A stretch of 64,000 nucleotides of DNA from Rhizobium sp. LC145 (GCF_001005825.1 NZ_LBHV01000001.1:434001-498000); one strand, 5' to 3'. Shown: positions 51,841 through 61,236, counted from the stretch's first letter. Notes: generated from the sequence alone by a model not told the origin. Translations and numbers: made by a program.

Positions 51841-54381
51841 ATGAGAAATTCCCCCTGGTTGGTGGCGACCTATGCCTTCATCATCCTGATCGGCGTATTG
51901 ATCGCGCTGCCGAACGCACTCCCTAATTCCGTGCTCGAGCGTATTCCGAGCTGGCTGCCGCACAGCCGCGTCTCGCTCGGCCTCGACCTGCGCGGTGGCT
52001 CGCACCTCGTGCTCGAAGTCGACCGCACCGACCTCGTCAACGAACGGCTCCAGAACCTGCTGCAGGACAGCCGCCGCGTCCTCAGGGATAACGGCATCGA
52101 TCCGGCCAGCGTCCGCCGCAACGGCGACACCATCACCATCGCGCTACGCGATCCCGCGCAGCGCGGCGCGGCCGTCACCCAGCTCCAGACCCTCGGCAAT
52201 CCGATCGGCTTCGGCGCGGGCATGGGCCAGTCGGACCTCGACATCCGCACGCCGAACAGCAACACCATCACGCTCGGCTATACAGAAGCAGGCATCACCG
52301 CCCATGGCAGCGCGGCGGTCGAGCAGAGCCTCGAGATCATCCGCCAGCGCGTCGACCAGGTAGGCGTTGCCGAACCGACCATCCAGCGCGTCGGCTCCGA
52401 CCGCGTGCTCGTCCAGCTTCCGGGCGAACAGGACCCCTCCCGCCTACGCCAGCTTCTCGGCTCCACGGCGAAGATGAGCTTCCATCTGCTCGGCAATCAG
52501 GGCGAACCGGGCGTGACCATGCTTTCTGACGAAGGCGGTAACCAGTATCCCGTTCTCGATCGCGTCGAGCTTTCCGGCGACCGCCTGACGGACGCCCGCG
52601 CCGCCTTCGACCCGCAGACCAACGAACCGGTCGTCAACTTCCGATTCGATACCGCCGGCGCCAACCGCTTCGCCCAGATCACCCAGCAGAATGTCGGCCG
52701 GCCGTTTGCGATCGTGCTCGACAACAAGGTGCTGAGCGCACCGGTCATCCGCACGCCGATCACCGGCGGCTCTGGCCAGATCTCCGGCGGCTTCAACGTC
52801 GAGGAAGCCAACACGCTCTCCGCGCTGCTGCGCGCCGGCGCGCTGCCAGCCAAGCTGACCGTCATCGAGGAACGCACCGTCGGCGCCGACCTCGGCTCGG
52901 ACGCCATCGAAATGGGCATCTTCACCGGCTTCATCGGCTTCCTGCTGGTGGTCGGCTTCATGTTCTTCCTGTACGGAACCTGGGGCATTCTCGCCAACGT
53001 CGCCCTGTTCATCAACGTCATCCTGACCTTTGCCGGCCTGACGCTGATCGGTGCGACGCTCACGCTCCCCGGCATTGCCGGTATCGTGCTCGGCATCGGC
53101 CTGGCCGTCGACGCCAACGTCCTCATCAACGAGCGCATCAAGGAGGAGACCAGGAAGGGCCGCAGTACGTTCGCGGCGATCGACGCGGGCTTCAAGCGCG
53201 CCTATTCGACGATCGTCGACAGTAACGTGACGGCGCTCATCGCCACCGTCCTGCTCTTCTGGTTCGGTTCCGGGCCGGTGCGCGGCTTCGCCGTGACCAT
53301 GGGCCTCGGCATCGCGATCTCGATGTTCACTGCCGTTTCGATCGTCCGGGTCGTGATGGTCTTCGTCGCCGGCCGCTACAAACTGAAGAAGATCGACATC
53401 AAGCCGCTTCTGCCGATCAACCTGATCCCGGACGGCACCCAGATCAACTTCATGAAGGGCCGCTTCATCGGCCTCGGCGTCTCGCTGTTCCTTTCGGTCG
53501 CCTCCATCATCCTCTTCATCACGCCCGGCCTCAATTACGGCGTCGATTTCCGCGGCGGCATCCAGATGGAAGTCGTCACCCAGAACGAAGCCGATCTCGC
53601 GGCCTTCCGCTCCGGCCTGAACGAACTCGGTCTCGGCGAAGTGGCGCTGCAGGAATTCGGCGGCCATAACCGCCTTCTGGTGCGCGTCGAACGCCAGCCC
53701 GGCGGCGAGGAAGCACAGACGGCAGCCGTCGAGCACCTGAAGACGGAGGTCGTGAAGATCGATCCGACAGCCAAGGTCGAACGGACGGAAGTGGTCGGCC
53801 CGAAGGTCAGCGGCGAGCTTGCCACCGCGGGCATTCTCTCCGTCGTGCTCGCGTCGCTCGCCATGCTCATCTACATCTGGGCGCGGTTCGAATGGCCCTT
53901 CGCCGTCGGCGCGATCGCAACGCTCGTTCTCGACGTGACGAAGACGATCGGCTTCTTCGCGCTGACCGGCCTCGACTTCAACCTCACGGCCATCGCGGCC
54001 CTGCTCACGTTGGTCGGCTACTCGGTCAACGACAAGGTCGTCGTCTACGACCGCATGCGCGAAAACATGCGGCTCTACAAGAAGATGCCGCTGCGCGAGC
54101 TGATCGACCGCTCGATCAACGAAACGCTGGCACGAAGCCTCTACACGTCCGTCACGGCCTTCCTCGCCATGCTGCCCATGGCGATCTGGGGCGGAAGCGC
54201 GGTCGAGAGCTTCGCCATCCCCATGGTCTTCGGCATCGTGGTCGCGGCTTCCTCGTCGGTCTTCATCGCCGCTCCGATCCTGCTCTTCCTCGGCGACTGG
54301 CGCACGCGCCGCGCCAAGGCGGCAGCGGAGAGCGCGGGCCAGCCGGCGATCGAAGAAGGCGAGCGTCCGAGCCAGGCGTGA
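51841..54381 (+). CDS. secDF: Fused protein translocase subunit SecDF
   Basis: An 846-residue fusion of SecD and SecF, the proton-driven accessory of the Sec translocon in the inner membrane. The SecD half shows VSLGLDLRGGSHLVLEVD near residues 42-59, the P1 periplasmic domain to about 350 and a membrane core with GIVLGIGLAVDANVLINERI; the SecF half starts near 545 (GLNYGVDFRGGIQMEVVTQN) and ends with VGYSVNDKVVVYDRMRENMR. Both D-[A/N] functional sites are kept. SecDF fusions are usual in Rhizobiales. A strong terminator follows. Confidence 0.96.
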   Translation: MRNSPWLVATYAFIILIGVLIALPNALPNSVLERIPSWLPHSRVSLGLDLRGGSHLVLEVDRTDLVNERLQNLLQDSRRVLRDNGIDPASVRRNGDTITIALRDPAQRGAAVTQLQTLGNPIGFGAGMGQSDLDIRTPNSNTITLGYTEAGITAHGSAAVEQSLEIIRQRVDQVGVAEPTIQRVGSDRVLVQLPGEQDPSRLRQLLGSTAKMSFHLLGNQGEPGVTMLSDEGGNQYPVLDRVELSGDRLTDARAAFDPQTNEPVVNFRFDTAGANRFAQITQQNVGRPFAIVLDNKVLSAPVIRTPITGGSGQISGGFNVEEANTLSALLRAGALPAKLTVIEERTVGADLGSDAIEMGIFTGFIGFLLVVGFMFFLYGTWGILANVALFINVILTFAGLTLIGATLTLPGIAGIVLGIGLAVDANVLINERIKEETRKGRSTFAAIDAGFKRAYSTIVDSNVTALIATVLLFWFGSGPVRGFAVTMGLGIAISMFTAVSIVRVVMVFVAGRYKLKKIDIKPLLPINLIPDGTQINFMKGRFIGLGVSLFLSVASIILFITPGLNYGVDFRGGIQMEVVTQNEADLAAFRSGLNELGLGEVALQEFGGHNRLLVRVERQPGGEEAQTAAVEHLKTEVVKIDPTAKVERTEVVGPKVSGELATAGILSVVLASLAMLIYIWARFEWPFAVGAIATLVLDVTKTIGFFALTGLDFNLTAIAALLTLVGYSVNDKVVVYDRMRENMRLYKKMPLRELIDRSINETLARSLYTSVTAFLAMLPMAIWGGSAVESFAIPMVFGIVVAASSSVFIAAPILLFLGDWRTRRAKAAAESAGQPAIEEGERPSQA

Positions 54382-54407
54382 GTTCAGCTTCCTCACCGAT
54401 ACTTCCG

Positions 54408-54438
54408 AAGGGCGGATGCTTCATCCGCCCTTTTCCTT
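54408..54438 (+). terminator. Intrinsic terminator after secDF
   Basis: An 11-bp perfect stem AAGGGCGGATG (54408-54418), loop CTT, CATCCGCCCTT (54422-54432), followed by TTCCTT. Confidence 0.8.
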
Positions 54439-54455
54439 GAGAGCCGTTAGAGTCG

Positions 54456-54896
54456 ATGATCGATCTCGCCGCCTATGCGGGCTTGTTTGCCGCGGCCTTC
54501 ATCGCCGCCACGATCTTTCCGATGCAGTCGGAAGCGATCCTCGTCGGCCTCATGCTGACGGGCAAGTATTCCGTGCCGGGACTCATCGCCGTCGCCTCCG
54601 TCGGCAACACACTCGGCTCGGCGGTCAACTGGCTGCTCGGGCGCGGCATCGAGCGTTTCCGCGGCAGCCGCTGGTTTCCCGCAACGCCGGCACAGCTCGA
54701 GCGCGCCGAGCGCTGGTACCGCAAATATGGAAAATGGTCGCTGCTCCTTGCCTGGCTGCCGGTCGGCGGCGATGCGATCACGGTGGTCGCCGGCGTGCTG
54801 AAGGAGCCGCTCTGGAGCTTTCTCCTGCTCGTTTTCATCGGCAAGCTGGCGCGCTATCTGGCGCTCGCCTTCGCGACGGCGGGCGTCATGGCTTAG
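54456..54896 (+). CDS. YqaA/DedA-like small membrane protein
   Basis: A 146-residue membrane protein of the YqaA branch of the DedA (SNARE-associated) superfamily. It shows AAFIAATIFPMQSEAILVGL near residues 13-32, the VASVGNTLGSAVNWLLGRGI segment and a Trp/Arg-rich loop before WLPVGGDAITVVAGVL. DedA proteins act in phospholipid scrambling and envelope balance; YqaA itself is little studied. It starts 18 bp after the secDF terminator. Confidence 0.85.
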   Translation: MIDLAAYAGLFAAAFIAATIFPMQSEAILVGLMLTGKYSVPGLIAVASVGNTLGSAVNWLLGRGIERFRGSRWFPATPAQLERAERWYRKYGKWSLLLAWLPVGGDAITVVAGVLKEPLWSFLLLVFIGKLARYLALAFATAGVMA

Positions 54897-54908
54897 CCCA
54901 ACTGGTAG

Positions 54909-55535
54909 TCAGCCTCGGGCTTCCCCTCCGAGATCGGCAAGCATCTTCCAGAGATCGTTGAAAAGCGTATGGGAAAACGCCTCGAAGGAAGCGCCCTTCG
55001 GCTCATCCTTCCAGCGCTCCGCACCGATGCGCAGCATGCCGATGACGACCGCGGCCAGCAGGCGCATGCGGTCCCGCTCCTCCTTCGAACGGGCGCGGGC
55101 CTCCAGCGCCTCGGCAAGCTTCTGCTCCAGCTTGGCGTATTTGAGCTGGTCGCGCGCCTTGAGCGCCGGCGTCCTGTTGATGAGATCGCCGATCGCAAGC
55201 GCGCGCTGGTCGGCGGCCGCGACTACGGTGTCGAGCAAGGCATGCCTGACCACGCTCACCGCGGGCTCTTCCGGAGGGCGCTTGGCGATCGCGTTCATGA
55301 GATGCTGCGCGAAAGTATCCTGCCAGGCGAAGACCACGTCTTCCTTCGAGGGAAAGTAATCGAAGAAGCTGCGCTTGGAGACATCGGCGGCTTCCGCGAT
55401 ATCCTCGACCGTCGTTTCCTCGAACCCTCTTTCAAGAAAGAGCGTCATCGCCGCCTGCTGGATACGCTCCCGCGTCTGGCGGCGCTTGCGTTCGCGCCGG
55501 CCCTCCGCCGCTTCTCTCGGTTTTTTCTCAGTCAT
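54909..55535 (-). CDS. TetR-family transcriptional regulator
   Basis: A 208-residue TetR regulator. The HTH is at about residues 22-68 (TRERIQQAAMTLFLERGFEE then TVEDIAEAADVSKRSFFDYF), followed by a mostly helical ligand domain. The N-terminus is very basic (EGRRERKRRQTRERI). The upstream phospholipid-methyltransferase-like gene overlaps its start by eight bases, so the regulator is co-transcribed with that enzyme and may control it. Confidence 0.9.
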   Translation of the reverse strand: MTEKKPREAAEGRRERKRRQTRERIQQAAMTLFLERGFEETTVEDIAEAADVSKRSFFDYFPSKEDVVFAWQDTFAQHLMNAIAKRPPEEPAVSVVRHALLDTVVAAADQRALAIGDLINRTPALKARDQLKYAKLEQKLAEALEARARSKEERDRMRLLAAVVIGMLRIGAERWKDEPKGASFEAFSHTLFNDLWKMLADLGGEARG

Positions 55536-56148
55536 CCGGTTTGAAGCGTTCCCGCGAGAGTTCGAGCGGCTTGCGTCGGGAGATCCGGTAGACCGCGGCG
55601 GGCGGAAGATTGCGCATCGTGCCGCCGATATGGGTGGCCTTGAGCCCCAAGCGATCGAGGATCGGCCGCGGCACGGGGCAACGCGGCCCGTAGGTGAACT
55701 GGTAGAAGGAGCCGCCCGGACGCATATAGGCGAAGGAACTGGCGAGAATAGCGGTGACCTTGCGTGGCGACATGGACAGGAGCGGCAGACCGCTCACCAC
55801 CGCGCCGACCGGCTGCCCCTCGAAGATACCGGCCCTGCCGAGCCGGGCCGCATCCATCTGCAGGACATGCGCCTGGGGAAACCGCGAGCGCAGGCCATCG
55901 ATGAATTCCGGGCCGAATTCCACCAGCGTCAAATCGGATTCGGCGACGCCGCGCGAAAGAAGCGCGCGCGTGAAGACACCGGTTCCCGGACCGAGCTCGA
56001 TGATCGGTCCGTCGATCGGAGCGATCTCCTGGGTCATCAGGCGGGCAAGCGGATTGCCCGACGGCGTCACCGCCGCCACCCGCAGCGGATGGCTGATCCA
56101 GGACCGAAAGAAATGCAGGAAATCAGATAGTGCGATATCGGCCGTCAT
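55528..56148 (-). CDS. Phospholipid N-methyltransferase-like (PmtA) SAM-dependent methyltransferase
   Basis: A 206-residue class I methyltransferase with SAM motif PIIELGPGTGVFTRALLSRG near residues 49-68 and a hydrophobic-basic N-terminal helix (FLHFFRSWISHPLRVAAVTP) suited to membrane binding. This is the size and layout of rhizobial PmtA, which methylates phosphatidylethanolamine stepwise to phosphatidylcholine, but rRNA dimethylase-like relatives cannot be excluded. The ATG at 56148 is chosen over 56265 since it opens the helix and follows GGGGA. It overlaps the TetR gene by 8 bp. Confidence 0.7.
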   Translation of the reverse strand: MTADIALSDFLHFFRSWISHPLRVAAVTPSGNPLARLMTQEIAPIDGPIIELGPGTGVFTRALLSRGVAESDLTLVEFGPEFIDGLRSRFPQAHVLQMDAARLGRAGIFEGQPVGAVVSGLPLLSMSPRKVTAILASSFAYMRPGGSFYQFTYGPRCPVPRPILDRLGLKATHIGGTMRNLPPAAVYRISRRKPLELSRERFKPDD

Positions 56149-56537
56149 CGCTATGTCCCCGGCTTTTGAAATACGAATCCAATTGGCGGGCGAACATCGC
56201 TCCGGGGACGTGGCGATTCCAAGGCAGGAATTCGGCCCACCGTCGCGATTTCTTCCAACCGGCATAGCTATACCTACTGCAATATTGCATTAGATGCAAT
56301 GTTTTTCGCGGGACGATTTGAAAAACGGGAAAGGAGGGGTCTGCCATGCGAGCACATATTTCAGCCGTTTCGCGGGCGAACGGCCGCGTATTCGAGGCGT
56401 GATGACGGGTCGTGCAGCTCACCGGACCGGCTCGCCCCGGCCTGCCAAGGACTTTGAAACGCTCGTACTTTTCTTCCCGTCCGGCCGCGCTAGTTCTCAT
56501 CTGACGCCCTGCACGCACCGTATTTCAGGAGGATGGC
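56149..56537. promoter_or_regulatory. 389-bp divergent region with a 12-bp palindrome and a strong ribosome site
   Basis: Between the methyltransferase (minus) and the APC permease (plus). TGCAATATTGCA at 56278-56289 is a perfect palindrome, with a further TGCAAT at 56295-56300; this looks like an operator for one of the divergent promoters. At 56328-56340 a strong AAAGGAGGGG precedes an 18-codon frame (56346-56402). No larger gene is present. Confidence 0.45.
56346..56402 (+). CDS. Possible 18-residue upstream peptide before the APC permease
   Basis: MRAHISAVSRANGRVFEA followed by TGA. Its main support is the near-ideal AAAGGAGGGG six bases upstream of the ATG. It ends 136 bp before the permease start and might be a leader peptide or a spurious frame. 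Confidence 0.3.
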   Translation: MRAHISAVSRANGRVFEA

Positions 56538-57896
56538 ATGAAACATACGGCGAAAGTGGGAGAAGAAAGAACCGAACTGAAGCGGGTCATGGGGCCGGGC
56601 CTGCTCCTCCTGTTCATCGTCGGAGATATCCTCGGCACGGGCATCTACGCGCTGACCGGCCAGGTGGCGGCGCAGGTGGGCGGCGTGGTCTGGCTGCCTT
56701 TCGTGGTCGCTTTCGTCGTGGCTCTGCTCACCGCCTTCAGCTACCTCGAACTGGTGACGAAATATCCCCGCGCGGCCGGAGCCGCCCTCTACACCCACAA
56801 GGCATTCGGCATCCATTTTCTGACGTTTCTGGTCGCCTTCGCGGTAATGTCGTCCGGTATCACATCGGCCTCCACCGCATCCCGCGCCTTTGCGGCAAAC
56901 TTCTCCTCTGCCTTCGGTTTCGATTTCGGCGCCTACGGGGTCACCCTCGTCGCGCTCTGCTTCATAGCGCTGGTAGGGGTCATCAATTTCCGGGGCGTGA
57001 CCGAAAGCGTCATGACCAACGTGCTGCTGACGGTCGTGGAGCTTACCGGCCTTCTGATCATTATCGCCATTGGCCTGTGGGCCATCTCGGCTGGCCAGGG
57101 CGATATTTCGCGGGCCTGGGATTTCCAGCCCGCCGGCGACCGCGGCGTCTTCTGGTCTGTGATCGGGGCGACGACGCTCGCCTTCTTCGCGATGGTGGGC
57201 TTCGAGGATTCCGTCAACATGGCGGAGGAATGCAAGGAACCGAGCCGCATGTTCCCGAAGGTCCTGCTTTCCGGCCTTGTCATCACCGGCCTGATCTACG
57301 TGCTGGTTTCGATCTCCGCCATTGCGCTCGTTCCCGCCGCGGAACTGGGTGAAGGCGACACGCCGCTCCTGAAAGTCGTCCAGGCCGGCGCGCCCGCCTT
57401 CCCGCTCGGCATTTTCGGCATCATCACCATGTTCGCCGTGGCAAACTCGGCGCTCATCAACATGATGATGGCGAGCCGGCTGATCTATGGCATGAGCCGC
57501 GAAGCGGTATTGCCCGCATCCCTCGGCAAGGTCCATGCGACCCGCCGCACGCCCTTCGTGGCGATCCTCTTCACCACCGCGCTCGCCTTTGCGCTGATCA
57601 CCTTTGCCGGCAGCGTTCCCGCGCTCGGCGGCACGACGGCGCTGCTGCTGCTCTGCGTCTTCACGGTGGTGAACATCGCGGTGCTCGTGCTGCGCAAGGA
57701 CAAGGTCGAACATCAACACTTCCGCACGCCGACCATCCTGCCGGTGCTGGGCGCCATCTCCTGTGCGTTCCTGGCCGGTCCATGGACGGGGCGCGATCCG
57801 GTTCAATACCTGATCGCCGCCTGCCTGCTCGCGCTCGGCGTGGTGCTGTGGCTCGCGACCGTCGGCATCATGCGAAGCGCGCGTCAGGCCACCTAG
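56538..57896 (+). CDS. APC-family amino-acid permease
   Basis: A 452-residue APC-superfamily transporter with about twelve membrane segments. The opening LLLLFIVGDILGTGIYALTG carries the Gly-rich unwound part of TM1, and FFAMVGFEDSVNMAEECKEP near residues 215-234 is the TM6 and following loop typical for amino-acid permeases (E-E-x-K-x-P). The cargo is unknown; cationic amino-acid or ethanolamine-type permeases are closest in look. AGGAGG precedes the ATG. Confidence 0.9.
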   Translation: MKHTAKVGEERTELKRVMGPGLLLLFIVGDILGTGIYALTGQVAAQVGGVVWLPFVVAFVVALLTAFSYLELVTKYPRAAGAALYTHKAFGIHFLTFLVAFAVMSSGITSASTASRAFAANFSSAFGFDFGAYGVTLVALCFIALVGVINFRGVTESVMTNVLLTVVELTGLLIIIAIGLWAISAGQGDISRAWDFQPAGDRGVFWSVIGATTLAFFAMVGFEDSVNMAEECKEPSRMFPKVLLSGLVITGLIYVLVSISAIALVPAAELGEGDTPLLKVVQAGAPAFPLGIFGIITMFAVANSALINMMMASRLIYGMSREAVLPASLGKVHATRRTPFVAILFTTALAFALITFAGSVPALGGTTALLLLCVFTVVNIAVLVLRKDKVEHQHFRTPTILPVLGAISCAFLAGPWTGRDPVQYLIAACLLALGVVLWLATVGIMRSARQAT

Positions 57897-57902
57897 AGCG
57901 TT

Positions 57903-58598
57903 TCAGCGCTTCGGCCTCACGGAGAGGCGGCCATTTTCCGAAATGTGCGGCACCACCGCCCGATAATCCATGAGCTTCGGGTGAGCGGTTTCGATCGGAT
58001 GGGCGTGCGTCGCGGTGATGACCATGACATCGGCGCCGGCGGCTTCGCCGGCCTCTACGCCCGCCAGCACATCCTCGAAGACCAGCGCTTGCGCCGGATC
58101 GATCCCCAGGCGCTCGGCGCCCAGGATATAGCATTGCGGATTGGGCTTACCCACCGCGACATCCTCGGCCGTCACCATGAAGCGCGGCTCGGGAATGCCG
58201 GCCGCCGCAAGCCGCCGCTTGGCAAGCTCGATCGGCGAGGAGGTGACGATCGCCCATTTTTCCGGCGGCAAAGCGGCCAGGAACTCGACGGCGCCGGGGA
58301 TCGGTACCACGCCCTCGACGTCCTCGATCTCCCCGCGAAGGATGAGGTCGGCTTCCGCCTGCGGGTCGATCCCCGGCAGATCGAGCGCCGTAATGGTATC
58401 GATGCCGCGCTTGCCGTGCATGGTCGGCAGGAATTTTTCCACGTCCAGGCCGTTCGCCGCCGCCCATCGGCCCCAGACACGTTCGGCTGCGGCAAGCGAA
58501 TTGAGGATCGTGCCGTCCATGTCGAACAGGAAGGCGGCGTAGTCTTTTTCTGAAATGGACACGGATGAATTTCCCGGATTGCGAGTCGAAAGCGACAT
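57903..58598 (-). CDS. HAD-family sugar-phosphate phosphatase-like hydrolase
   Basis: A 231-residue HAD hydrolase. Motif I FLFDMDGTILNS near residues 23-34 gives the nucleophile Asp, motif II is IVTSSPIEL near 120, the Lys is in VAVGKPNPQCYILGAERLGI and the acidic motif IV is LVFEDVLAGVEAG. It resembles subclass IA phosphatases acting on sorbitol, glycerol or 2-deoxyglucose phosphates. The ATG at 58598 is used. It is convergent with the APC permease. Confidence 0.88.
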   Translation of the reverse strand: MSLSTRNPGNSSVSISEKDYAAFLFDMDGTILNSLAAAERVWGRWAAANGLDVEKFLPTMHGKRGIDTITALDLPGIDPQAEADLILRGEIEDVEGVVPIPGAVEFLAALPPEKWAIVTSSPIELAKRRLAAAGIPEPRFMVTAEDVAVGKPNPQCYILGAERLGIDPAQALVFEDVLAGVEAGEAAGADVMVITATHAHPIETAHPKLMDYRAVVPHISENGRLSVRPKR

Positions 58599-58760
58599 CA
58601 ATCAAATAGCTTCGCCGGTGAAAACAGGCAAATAAGTCGTCCGCATGACCGCCAGAAAACCGCCGGAGAATTTATGGGCCGGCCCCACGAATTTATGCCG
58701 CGACTCGCCTTCGGGTGATATGCCTCGGCTGAGGAGCAAAGCTTGGGAGGGCACATCGTC

Positions 58761-59954
58761 ATGACGCGATGGGGACAGGTCGCGATCGCCGTTCTTGCCG
58801 GGATCGCGGCGGCCTTGCATATCGGCAAGGTGCCGCCGGCGCTCCCCTTGCTGCGCGCGGAGCTCGGCATGGACCTGGCCGCCGCCGGCTGGCTGATGGG
58901 CCTGGTGAGCGCCATCGGCGCCGTCTGCGGGCTATTCATCGGCCGCCTCACAGATCAGCTCAACCATCGTCGTTCTATGATTCTCGGCCTCCTTTTTCTG
59001 GCGGCCGGAAGTCTTGCCGGCGCCCTCACCTCTTCCGAAGCGGTGGTCTTCGCAAGCCGCGCGGTCGAAAGCGTCGGGCTCATCATGACGGTGGTGGCCG
59101 CACCCGGCCTGATCGCCTCGGTTACGGCACCTTCCGATCGGGCCGTCGCCTTCGCCATATGGGGTGTCTGGCTGCCCATGGGCGTCGCCGTGATGATGCT
59201 TGCCTCGCCGTTCACTCTTCCCGCCTTCGGCTGGCGCGGCTCATGGGTTGCCGCCACGCTTGCCTGTCTCGTGCCGCTGGCGGCGCTCGCTGCGACCGGC
59301 TCGTCAACGCGCGCCGCGCCCACGGCCTCGTCCGCTTCGCTGGTGACGGGTTTGCGCCTCACCGCGGGCCAACCGGCCTCCTGGCTGCTGGCCGGCATCT
59401 TCGCGACCTACAGCTCGAGCTTCATGTCCGTCTTCGGCTTTCTGCCGACCATGCTGATCGAGGACATGGGACTGGCGCTGACGCTTGCCTCGGTAATGAC
59501 GGCGCTTGCCGTTCTCGCCAATGCGGGCGGCAATGTGCTCGGCGGCTTTCTCGCCAGGCTGGGCATCGCCCGCTGGCTGCTTATCGCCGGCCCTTGCGTC
59601 ATCCTCACGCTGATGGCCTTCGCCGTCTTCAGCGGCGGCTTACCTTTAAGCCTGCGATATGGAGCCGCCGTCGTCTATGCCGTCTCGGGCGGGCTCCTGC
59701 CCGCGACATTGATGGGGGCGCTTCCGGTCTACTCACCGCGCCCGGATCTCGTGGGGACCATGAGCGGCTTCGTGATGCAGGGTTCCAATATCGGGCAATG
59801 CGCCGGGCCGCTTCTGGTTGGCTCGATCGTGGCCGCCCATGGATGGTCCGCGGCCCCCTTCTTCGTCGCCTTCACGGCGGTTATAGGCTTTGCGCTCGCC
59901 CTCGCCTTCCGCACTCTGGAGGCGCGGCGGACAAGGGTGGCGGGCGCGGAATGA
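58761..59954 (+). CDS. MFS transporter (CynX/NimT-like)
   Basis: A 397-residue major facilitator protein with twelve membrane segments. The loop between TM2 and TM3 has the family motif LFIGRLTDQLNHRRSMI, and IGKVPPALPLLRAELGMDLA opens TM1. The CynX/NimT-type anion or drug transporters look most similar. The ATG at 58761, nine bases after GGGAGGG, is preferred to a TTG at 58743. It ends 112 bp before tRNA-Lys. Confidence 0.88.
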   Translation: MTRWGQVAIAVLAGIAAALHIGKVPPALPLLRAELGMDLAAAGWLMGLVSAIGAVCGLFIGRLTDQLNHRRSMILGLLFLAAGSLAGALTSSEAVVFASRAVESVGLIMTVVAAPGLIASVTAPSDRAVAFAIWGVWLPMGVAVMMLASPFTLPAFGWRGSWVAATLACLVPLAALAATGSSTRAAPTASSASLVTGLRLTAGQPASWLLAGIFATYSSSFMSVFGFLPTMLIEDMGLALTLASVMTALAVLANAGGNVLGGFLARLGIARWLLIAGPCVILTLMAFAVFSGGLPLSLRYGAAVVYAVSGGLLPATLMGALPVYSPRPDLVGTMSGFVMQGSNIGQCAGPLLVGSIVAAHGWSAAPFFVAFTAVIGFALALAFRTLEARRTRVAGAE

Positions 59955-60066
59955 AGCGTCCCGAAAATTTCACGAAATTTTCGCAATGACGCTGGACAAG
60001 CCGATCGTTCCACTTTATACGCCCCCTCACACCGCCGGCGCCACCTGGCCGCCGACGATGGATCTT

Positions 60067-60142
<76 letters not shown>

Positions 60143-60302
60143 TCATTTCAACAGGTTAGAGACAGACGTTCAAGCGTGCTTTCAACGGATTGGAAGCCCG
60201 TCCTCGTGCCTTTCCACATGCCATCAGGCGACGCCCCGACAAAACTCAGTACGAAAAGTTATTCGGTCCACCAGGTGCAGACGGTCCAACATGTCTGCAA
60301 AG

Positions 60303-60330
60303 CAGCCTCCGGCTTAGAGGAGGCTGTTTG
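60303..60330. terminator. Hairpin terminating the luxI operon
   Basis: CAGCCTCC (60303-60310) and GGAGGCTG (60319-60326) form an 8-bp stem; on the minus strand it follows the 59-aa gene and is followed by CTTTGC. The 216 bases between the tRNA and the 59-aa gene show nothing else. Confidence 0.55.
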
Positions 60331-60359
60331 AAACTATCCATCAGCCGCAGGGGAAAAAT

Positions 60360-60539
60360 CTATGCAACCCCATCCTCTTTCTTTTCGAGGCGTTCAACTT
60401 TGATGAGCATCAGCTCCTGCAGGATCAACCCGCAGAAATAAGTCACCATATCATAGCGCGCCGCACGCGATTTTTTTAAAACGGAACGTACGTCCGAAGC
60501 GATACTGGCGCCAATATCGTTATCATTGCTTATGCTCAT
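60360..60539 (-). CDS. 59-residue protein encoded downstream of luxI
   Basis: A short gene on the luxI strand, 34 bp after its stop, with GGAG ten bases before ATG. The product is MSISNDNDIGASIASDVRSV followed by a likely long amphipathic helix (KKSRAARYDMVTYFCGLILQ, then ELMLIKVERLEKKE). AT-rich codon use matches luxI rather than the window average. No family is recognised. Operon position suggests a part in signal control, for example an antiactivator or regulator of the synthase, but that is inference only. Confidence 0.6.
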   Translation of the reverse strand: MSISNDNDIGASIASDVRSVLKKSRAARYDMVTYFCGLILQELMLIKVERLEKKEDGVA

Positions 60540-60573
60540 AGCACTAAAGCTCCAAATCGCCCCTCAGCCTGCC

Positions 60574-61236
60574 TCATGCGGCATCTGACATCAGCGACAA
60601 TACTGATCGGGCCGGTGTTGACCGACGATAGAGTGGCGTGTCGACGTTCAGCGATTCACGCATGTCCGCAAGGATGCCCTGAGAGACCTCGAAAGCACCG
60701 CAGCAGACCGGATGCCGGCCATACCCGTCAGAGCGCCCCAATTCATCGACCTCCACCCCGGCGCGTCGATAGACCCGCTTGAGGTGCGGTTCATAATTGG
60801 AAATCATCGTGTGTACGCCATGAGCGAGCGCGCATTCGCAAAGGGCCAGAAGCAGCAAGCTGAACGCACGCCCAGCGTCGATGTTCGGATGGTCGGCAGC
60901 AATGGCCTGCTCGTCCATGCACATCCGCGTCCCCTCCCAAATGCCGGGAGCCACCAGGTTGACCGAGGCTGGGAAGGTCGCCCGGAACGTGTCGTAGAGC
61001 AGCGTGGGGCCGGTTGTCGGCATCAGGCGCATGCTACCGTAAAGGCGGCTCAAATCATCGCTGCACCAGACGAGGTAGACAGGATTTAGCTCATCATAGA
61101 TATCCCGCTCGCGGTCACCGGAGGCGGGTATGTTCCAGCCGAGCGTGTCGATGAAGACACGTTTGCGGTGGCGGAACATCTGATCGAGAATATGGGAGTA
61201 TTTCGTATATTCATGTGCTTGAATCGTAACAAACAT
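60574..61236 (-). CDS. LuxI-family acyl-homoserine-lactone synthase
   Basis: A 220-residue AHL synthase, which makes the quorum-sensing signal from SAM and acyl-ACP. The invariant residues of the family are in place: R24, F28, W34, D45, D48, R70, F84, E101 and R104 (VFIDTLGWNIP, RDIYDELNPVYL, GSMRLMPTTGP, IWEGTRMCMDE). The C-terminal acyl-binding half is normal in length. GGACGGAG lies upstream. The luxR-type gene precedes it on the same strand with 110 bp between. Confidence 0.93.
   Translation of the reverse strand: MFVTIQAHEYTKYSHILDQMFRHRKRVFIDTLGWNIPASGDRERDIYDELNPVYLVWCSDDLSRLYGSMRLMPTTGPTLLYDTFRATFPASVNLVAPGIWEGTRMCMDEQAIAADHPNIDAGRAFSLLLLALCECALAHGVHTMISNYEPHLKRVYRRAGVEVDELGRSDGYGRHPVCCGAFEVSQGILADMRESLNVDTPLYRRSTPARSVLSLMSDAA

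Noticed and set aside
52444..54396. 650-codon minus-strand frame opposite secDF
   Set aside because: Shadow of secDF, with an Asp/Glu/Arg/His-rich repetitive product typical of antisense translation.
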